From: Bradyrhizobium huanghuaihaiense
GTDB taxonomy: Bacteria > Pseudomonadota > Alphaproteobacteria > Rhizobiales > Xanthobacteraceae
DNA length: 64,000 bases
Assembly (NCBI RefSeq): GCF_007830635.1
Contig: NZ_VLLA01000002.1
Coordinates: 558,001 to 622,000 of the forward strand
Direction of reading: 5' to 3'
Shown here: piece by piece, positions 59,926-64,000 of the stretch
How positions within the stretch are numbered: position 1 is the stretch's first letter
How the letters are laid out: the number at the start of each line of letters is the position of its first letter
Program-made: the position numbers and the translations under genes
Notes under the pieces: model-generated
What the model was told of the DNA's origin: nothing
Seen by the model: the letters and a program-made list of their open reading frames with translations, nothing else
The model's database searches: none

Positions 59926-61032
59926 TTAAGCTCCGGCCGCCGCGGGCGAGAAGAGGGAACGGAAATCGAGGTCGTAGCCGAAGGCGCGCGGGCCGACGAA
60001 TTCGAGACCGCGCGGGCTCGTCAGCACCGGCGGCGCCGGCAGGGCGACCACGGTGACGCGCTGGCCGTAGCGAATGGTCTCGGTACCGATGCCGTGGCCG
60101 TTGACGCTGTCGAGCACGCAGATCAGATCGGGCGAGGTCGCGATCGCTTCCTCGTCGCGCCAGGCGACGATCCATTCGTTCTGGAACGAGAGCTTGAGCT
60201 TGGTACCGCGATCGGCATCGCTGCCGTCGACCATCGCGGTGCCTCGCAGGAAGCCCTCGGTGGTGCGCCGGGCGACGTCCACGATCTTGCCGGTGAACAG
60301 TTTTTGGCCGCCTTCGGTCGCAAGCAGCGCGGCGATCGGATCCTCGTGACGACGGTTCGCCTCCTGCACGGCGCGGCCGATGCGGATCGCCTTGGTGGTG
60401 GTGAAGTGGATGCCCCAGTCCTTGACCTCGCGCCCGGTGCGCGGGGCCTTGCTGGTCGAGGCGATCGAGCCCATCTCGACGCAGATCTTGCGGCTTGCCC
60501 GCTCCATCCACTTCCAGCTCGGCACCTTGGTGACCACGGCTTCGATGCCGCGGGGATCGTAGAGCGTGCAGGGATAGGGACGTAAGTCCCCGATCGCGAC
60601 CGAGGTCATCTGCGCTTCGGGGAAAGCGCGGCCCATGCAGTCGGCATCGACCACGGGAATGCCGAGATGCGCGGCCGCCATCAGCGCCTGCACGCCGTTG
60701 CCGCCGCCGATCTCGACCGACATCACGGCGCGGAACTTGATGCCGTTGATCTCCTCCTGCATGCGCACGGCGCGCGCGATGTTGCGGCTGTCGGCAAGGC
60801 GCTCCTGCCCGACCAGCGGCGCGCCCATGTTGGAGACCACCGCGACCCAGTCCGCGTCGTCGAGGTCGAGCGGCGACATCAATTGCACGCGATGGCCTTC
60901 GGCATAGAGCCGGCGCAGATTGAGCAGGCCGAGATAGGGGCTGCCGCCGCCGCCGGTGCCGAGGATCCAGGCGCCGACCGCGAGCGCCTCGATCTCCTCG
61001 AGGCTGATCGTCTTCAGTTCCACCTTGCTCAC
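59926..61032 (-). CDS. DUF917-family protein
   Basis: A 368-aa protein of DUF917, usually encoded next to HyuA-type proteins. Recognised by the N-terminus AVGAWILGTGGGGSPYLGL and SVEIGGGNGVQALMAAAHLG, VVDADCMGRAFPEAQM. The family's biochemical role is unsettled; it probably forms part of a hydantoinase-like complex with HyuA. It overlaps the AroM-family gene upstream by ATGA. Confidence 0.9.
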   Translation of the reverse strand: MSKVELKTISLEEIEALAVGAWILGTGGGGSPYLGLLNLRRLYAEGHRVQLMSPLDLDDADWVAVVSNMGAPLVGQERLADSRNIARAVRMQEEINGIKFRAVMSVEIGGGNGVQALMAAAHLGIPVVDADCMGRAFPEAQMTSVAIGDLRPYPCTLYDPRGIEAVVTKVPSWKWMERASRKICVEMGSIASTSKAPRTGREVKDWGIHFTTTKAIRIGRAVQEANRRHEDPIAALLATEGGQKLFTGKIVDVARRTTEGFLRGTAMVDGSDADRGTKLKLSFQNEWIVAWRDEEAIATSPDLICVLDSVNGHGIGTETIRYGQRVTVVALPAPPVLTSPRGLEFVGPRAFGYDLDFRSLFSPAAAGA

Positions 61033-61715
61033 GACACCAGCTCCTCGACGATGCGGGCCGCCGCGGCAATGCCGAGGATGACGGGGCCTGGATAGGCTTT
61101 GCGCACGCGCGCCTTGTTGGCGCTGGTGTAGCTGATGCAGTCCATCACCACGAGATCGGGCTCGAGGTCGGCCATGGTGTGTGCAGCCTCGTCGACGACA
61201 GCCTCACTGGAGCCGGGGCGCAGCGTGATGCCGACCACCTCGACGCCGTCGCGCTGCCATTTCTTGTCGATCAGCGCGGTCTGCTCGGGCAGCGGCGAGA
61301 ACACGCCGAGCCGTCCCTTCGGCAGCACGGCCTCGACGAGATTATGCAGGATGGCCGAGGGCAGGATGACGAGCCCGTCGGCCGCGAGGTTGGGGAATTT
61401 TCCGGTGCACGCCATCAGCGTGACGCCGACACCTTCGTGCTTGAAGCGCGTGATCTGCTGGCTCGCGCGCCGTTCGACTTCCTTCTTGCTGATGGTGACG
61501 CCGTCGCCGTTCGGCAGCAGCGTGAACAGCGTGTCGTAGCCGTCCATTGGCGGGATGGCGTCGATCTCGGCGCGGCTCATGCCGTCGAGCGCGCCGCGCA
61601 GCTCGATCTGGATGCCCGGCGACAGCACGGCTGCGATCTCGGCAGCGACGGTCGGGCGCGGACTCTGGCCGATCACGACCACTCCGATGCGCTGATGCTT
61701 CAATGGCATGTTCAT
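61029..61715 (-). CDS. AroM-family protein
   Basis: A 228-aa protein of the AroM family, related in fold to Asp/Glu racemases: IGVVVIGQSPRPTVAAEIAA at the N-terminus, LMACTGKFPNLAADGLVILP with a candidate catalytic Cys, and LVVMDCISYTSANKARVRKA with a second Cys. The paired Cys pattern suggests a racemase-like reaction. E. coli AroM has no known function. Located between the ABC ATPase and DUF917, it may racemise an imported amino-acid-like substrate before ring opening by HyuA. Confidence 0.88.
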   Translation of the reverse strand: MNMPLKHQRIGVVVIGQSPRPTVAAEIAAVLSPGIQIELRGALDGMSRAEIDAIPPMDGYDTLFTLLPNGDGVTISKKEVERRASQQITRFKHEGVGVTLMACTGKFPNLAADGLVILPSAILHNLVEAVLPKGRLGVFSPLPEQTALIDKKWQRDGVEVVGITLRPGSSEAVVDEAAHTMADLEPDLVVMDCISYTSANKARVRKAYPGPVILGIAAAARIVEELVS

Positions 61716-61719
61716 GGGG

Positions 61720-62805
61720 CTAGTCCTTCAAGACGACGAGATCGGCCGGCGTCCATTCGAGTGTGACGCCGTTGCCGGGAACGAACAGGCGGCTCGTGCC
61801 TGCATTGGGTTGTTGCACGAGAACGCGATGTCCACCCTCTAGCGTGACGCGGTAGAGCACGGCGCCGCCGAGGAAGTTGGTGTTCTCGACGATGCCATGC
61901 GCGGAGATGCCGGCTGGGGCGGCGCCGTCACCGCGCGGGATGAGGCGAATCTTTTCCGGGCGCAGCGCGACCGAGAGCACGCCGGTGCCCTGCGCCTCGG
62001 TCGGCGGCAGCGCCAGGATCAGGCCCTTGCCGGCATCGAGCGCCGAGGCAACCGTGCTGGTCGTGGTGCGCTCGCCGCGGAAGATGTTGGTGTCGCCGAT
62101 GAAGTCGGCGACGAAGCGCGTCGTCGGCTGGTTGTAGATCTCGGTCGGCGTGCCGACCTGTTCGACCCGGCCGCCGTTCATCACGGCGATGCGGTCGGAC
62201 ATCGCGAGCGCCTCTTCCTGGTCGTGGGTGACGAAGACGAGGGTCAGGCCAAGCTTCTTCTGCAACTGCTTGAGCTCGAACTGCATCTGCTGGCGCAGCT
62301 TCTTGTCGAGCGCTCCTAACGGCTCGTCGCAGAGCAGGACGCGCGGGGCGATGACAATGGCCCGCGCGAGCGCGACGCGCTGCTGCTGGCCGCCGGAGAG
62401 CTGGGCGGGGCGGCGATCTTCCAGTCCGGACAGCTCGACCATGGCGAGGGCCGCCTTCACCTTGGCCGCGATGGTCGCCTTGTCGAGCCCGCGCATGCGC
62501 AGGCCGAAGGCGATGTTCTCGGCGACGGTGCGATGCGGGAACAGCGCGTAGTTCTGGAACACCATGCCCATGTCGCGCTTGTGCGCGGGCACGTGGGTGA
62601 TGTCGGCGCCGTCGACGCGGATCGCACCCGAGCTCGGTGTCTCGAAGCCGGCGATCATGCGCAGCGTCGTGGTCTTGCCGCAGCCGGAGGGGCCGAGCAG
62701 GGAGAAGAACTCGCCTTGCCGGATGTCCATCGCGACCGCGTCCACGGCGCGGACGCCGCCGTCATAGACCTTGCTGACGCCGGCGATCTCGATCGATGCG
62801 CTCAT
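61720..62805 (-). CDS. Spermidine/putrescine-type ABC transporter ATP-binding protein (PotA-like)
   Basis: A 361-aa ATPase: Walker [10 protein letters not shown], signature [17 protein letters not shown], Walker [16 protein letters not shown], and a C-terminal TOBE domain ([16 protein letters not shown]). It serves the binding protein and permease encoded upstream on the same strand. The start at 62805 gives an ATGA overlap with the binding protein gene and the usual N-terminus ([17 protein letters not shown]). Confidence 0.92.
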   Translation of the reverse strand: MSASIEIAGVSKVYDGGVRAVDAVAMDIRQGEFFSLLGPSGCGKTTTLRMIAGFETPSSGAIRVDGADITHVPAHKRDMGMVFQNYALFPHRTVAENIAFGLRMRGLDKATIAAKVKAALAMVELSGLEDRRPAQLSGGQQQRVALARAIVIAPRVLLCDEPLGALDKKLRQQMQFELKQLQKKLGLTLVFVTHDQEEALAMSDRIAVMNGGRVEQVGTPTEIYNQPTTRFVADFIGDTNIFRGERTTTSTVASALDAGKGLILALPPTEAQGTGVLSVALRPEKIRLIPRGDGAAPAGISAHGIVENTNFLGGAVLYRVTLEGGHRVLVQQPNAGTSRLFVPGNGVTLEWTPADLVVLKD

Positions 62806-63860
62806 GCGCGGAAGATCCGGTTGACGCGCTGGTCGATCTCGTCTTTGCGCTCGTTGTACCACTTCCAGTCGACCTGGATCAGCTTCGAGACTTTTTCCGG
62901 CGTGGTGAGCAGCTTGGCGTCGTACTTGGCGTCGAGCTTCACCTTCTTGTTGGCCGGCGAGTACCACACGGTCTCGGCGAGGCGCTTCTGCACCTCGGGG
63001 CGGAGCATGTAGTTCACATAGGCGTTGGCGAGCTCCTTCATCTTGCTGCCGGGCGTGATGGTCAGGACCTGCTCGAGCGACAGCACGCCTTCGCTCGGCG
63101 AGACGAAATCGGTCGGCTGGTTCTGCCCGTCATAGCGGTAGATGCCGGAGTCGTGGATGACGCAGAGGCCGACTTCGCCCGACAGCAGCATCTTTTCCAT
63201 CGCGCCGGTGAAATCGACGATCTTGATCGGCTTCAGCTTCTCCAGCGCCGTGTAGGCTGCGTCGAGATCGGTCTGGCCCTTGCCGAACAGCGTGCCGCAC
63301 ATCATCAGGAAGGCCTGGCCGAGGCTGTTGACGGGAATGACATAGCCGCCGCGGACGCCGTTGTATTTCGCGTCCCACAGCTCCTTCCAGGAGGTGATGT
63401 TGCCATAGCCCTTGTCGGTGCGCATGCCGAGGCCGATGGCGCTGGTGAAGATCGAGACGCCGACGATCTTGTCGCTGACGGCGTAGGGATAGACGTCGGC
63501 GAGATTCGGCACGAGCTTCGCGTCGATCTTCGGCTCGACCAGGCCCATTTCGGCGGCCGCCCACTGCTCGTTGGAATTGGTGTGCATCACGTCGTAGATC
63601 GGCGCGGAGCGCGAGCTCGCCTGGAGTTTTGGCAGATAGGGGAAGGCGGAATCGATCTGGAGCTTGCACTTGAATTCGTTCTCGAAGGCGGGGCCGATCT
63701 CGGCCTTCATGATCTCGCCCCACTTGCCGCCCCAGCCGGTGATGCGCAGCGTCGGATCGTCGGCGCGCGCGACGTAAGGCGCGGCGATGGTGCCGATGCC
63801 GAGTGAGGCGCTTGCGGTCAGAAAGCGGCGGCGGCTGAGCGGTCCCAAAGCTTTCATCAT
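62802..63860 (-). CDS. Spermidine/putrescine-type ABC transporter substrate-binding protein
   Basis: A 352-aa periplasmic binding protein (family 1, PotD/AfuA-like) with a Tat signal (LSRRRFLTASASLGIGTIAA, cleavage near VARADD, about residue 33). Mature sequence: PTLRITGWGGKWGEIMKAEI, LPKLQASSRSAPIYDVMHTN and SPSEGVLSLEQVLTITPGSK. The ligand is unknown; the enzymes in the operon suggest a cyclic amide or amino acid derivative. A second ATG lies one codon downstream. Confidence 0.92.
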   Translation of the reverse strand: MMKALGPLSRRRFLTASASLGIGTIAAPYVARADDPTLRITGWGGKWGEIMKAEIGPAFENEFKCKLQIDSAFPYLPKLQASSRSAPIYDVMHTNSNEQWAAAEMGLVEPKIDAKLVPNLADVYPYAVSDKIVGVSIFTSAIGLGMRTDKGYGNITSWKELWDAKYNGVRGGYVIPVNSLGQAFLMMCGTLFGKGQTDLDAAYTALEKLKPIKIVDFTGAMEKMLLSGEVGLCVIHDSGIYRYDGQNQPTDFVSPSEGVLSLEQVLTITPGSKMKELANAYVNYMLRPEVQKRLAETVWYSPANKKVKLDAKYDAKLLTTPEKVSKLIQVDWKWYNERKDEIDQRVNRIFRA

Positions 63861-63890
63861 GTCTCGAATCCCTGAGGTTACAATGAGCGG

Positions 63891-64000
63891 TTACAATTTG
63901 ACGTAGGAGCGCAGGCCGACCGTGCGGTCGAGCCCGATGACGACGACAAAGGCGAGCACGATCGAGACCACCGAGGCGGCGCCGATGGTGCCGTCCAGAT
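63891..64000 (-). CDS. ABC transporter permease, C-terminal fragment
   Basis: Only the last 36 codons are inside the window. They read LDGTIGAASVVSIVLAFVVV and then IGLDRTVGLRSYVKL before a TAA stop, a hydrophobic C-terminal helix and short tail typical of PotB/PotC-type permeases. It precedes the binding protein gene on the same strand. The gene continues past the right edge. Confidence 0.75.
   Translation of the reverse strand, partial: LDGTIGAASVVSIVLAFVVVIGLDRTVGLRSYVKL

Noticed and set aside
58300..60585. Plus-strand open frame of 761 codons opposite hyuA and DUF917
   Set aside because: Antisense shadow of two well-supported genes; composition rich in Arg, Gly, Asp and His and no recognisable motif.

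Overview
The window is chromosomal DNA from a high-GC alphaproteobacterium, most probably Bradyrhizobium or a close relative. The evidence is strong GC bias at third codon positions, many ATGA gene overlaps, nor genes preceded by FNR/FixK/NnrR-type boxes, small orphan proteins of a type I associate with Bradyrhizobium, and recurrent palindromic repeats (for example CGTCATTGCGAGCGCAGCGA paired with its reverse complement). No rRNA, tRNA, CRISPR array, phage or insertion sequence was recognised.

Layout. 0-1.7 kb: an aldehyde oxidoreductase of PaoABC type on the minus strand, entering from the left edge. 1.8-3.5 kb: an Lrp/AsnC regulator divergent from alanine dehydrogenase. 3.7-12.7 kb: a Baeyer-Villiger monooxygenase, a TetR regulator and an acyl-CoA ligase on minus, divergent from a complete branched-chain/aromatic-acid type ABC transporter (livKHMGF-like). 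12.9-14.3 kb: a small membrane protein and a YeiH-family transporter. 14.4-28.3 kb: a sugar region with an FAH-family dehydratase-like enzyme, a YtfQRT-YjfF type sugar ABC transporter, a FadR-type regulator, an L-arabinose/D-galactose 1-dehydrogenase, aldose 1-epimerase and a sugar lactonase, then ChvE-GguAB. Together these give uptake and the first steps of a non-phosphorylating aldose oxidation route. 28.5-35.9 kb: an orphan PAS histidine kinase with a FixK box, then the cytochrome c-dependent nitric oxide reductase cluster norEFCBQD with several FNR/NnrR-type boxes.

36.0-45.5 kb: a polyol cluster (HAD phosphatase, SorC regulator, SmoEFGK-type ABC transporter, SmoS-like dehydrogenase, FGGY pentulose kinase, fructokinase) with a long SorC-type operator. 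45.5-53.7 kb: a LysR regulator divergent from an amidase and a dipeptide-type ABC transporter. 54.3-58.2 kb: an island of small orphan genes, two of them behind perfect FixK boxes (a glycine-rich secreted protein and a ClpP-like periplasmic protein). 58.4-64 kb: a minus-strand operon with a spermidine/putrescine-type ABC transporter, an AroM-family protein, a DUF917 protein and a hydantoinase A-like protein, running off the right edge.

The most noteworthy signals are the FixK/NnrR box network (28.7, 30.26, 30.30, 31.2, 55.0, 56.2 kb), an unusual 51-aa membrane microprotein divergent from norE, the SorC operator pair, and the uncharacterised AroM-DUF917-HyuA-ABC operon. All similarity statements come from recognising motifs by eye; no database search was run.
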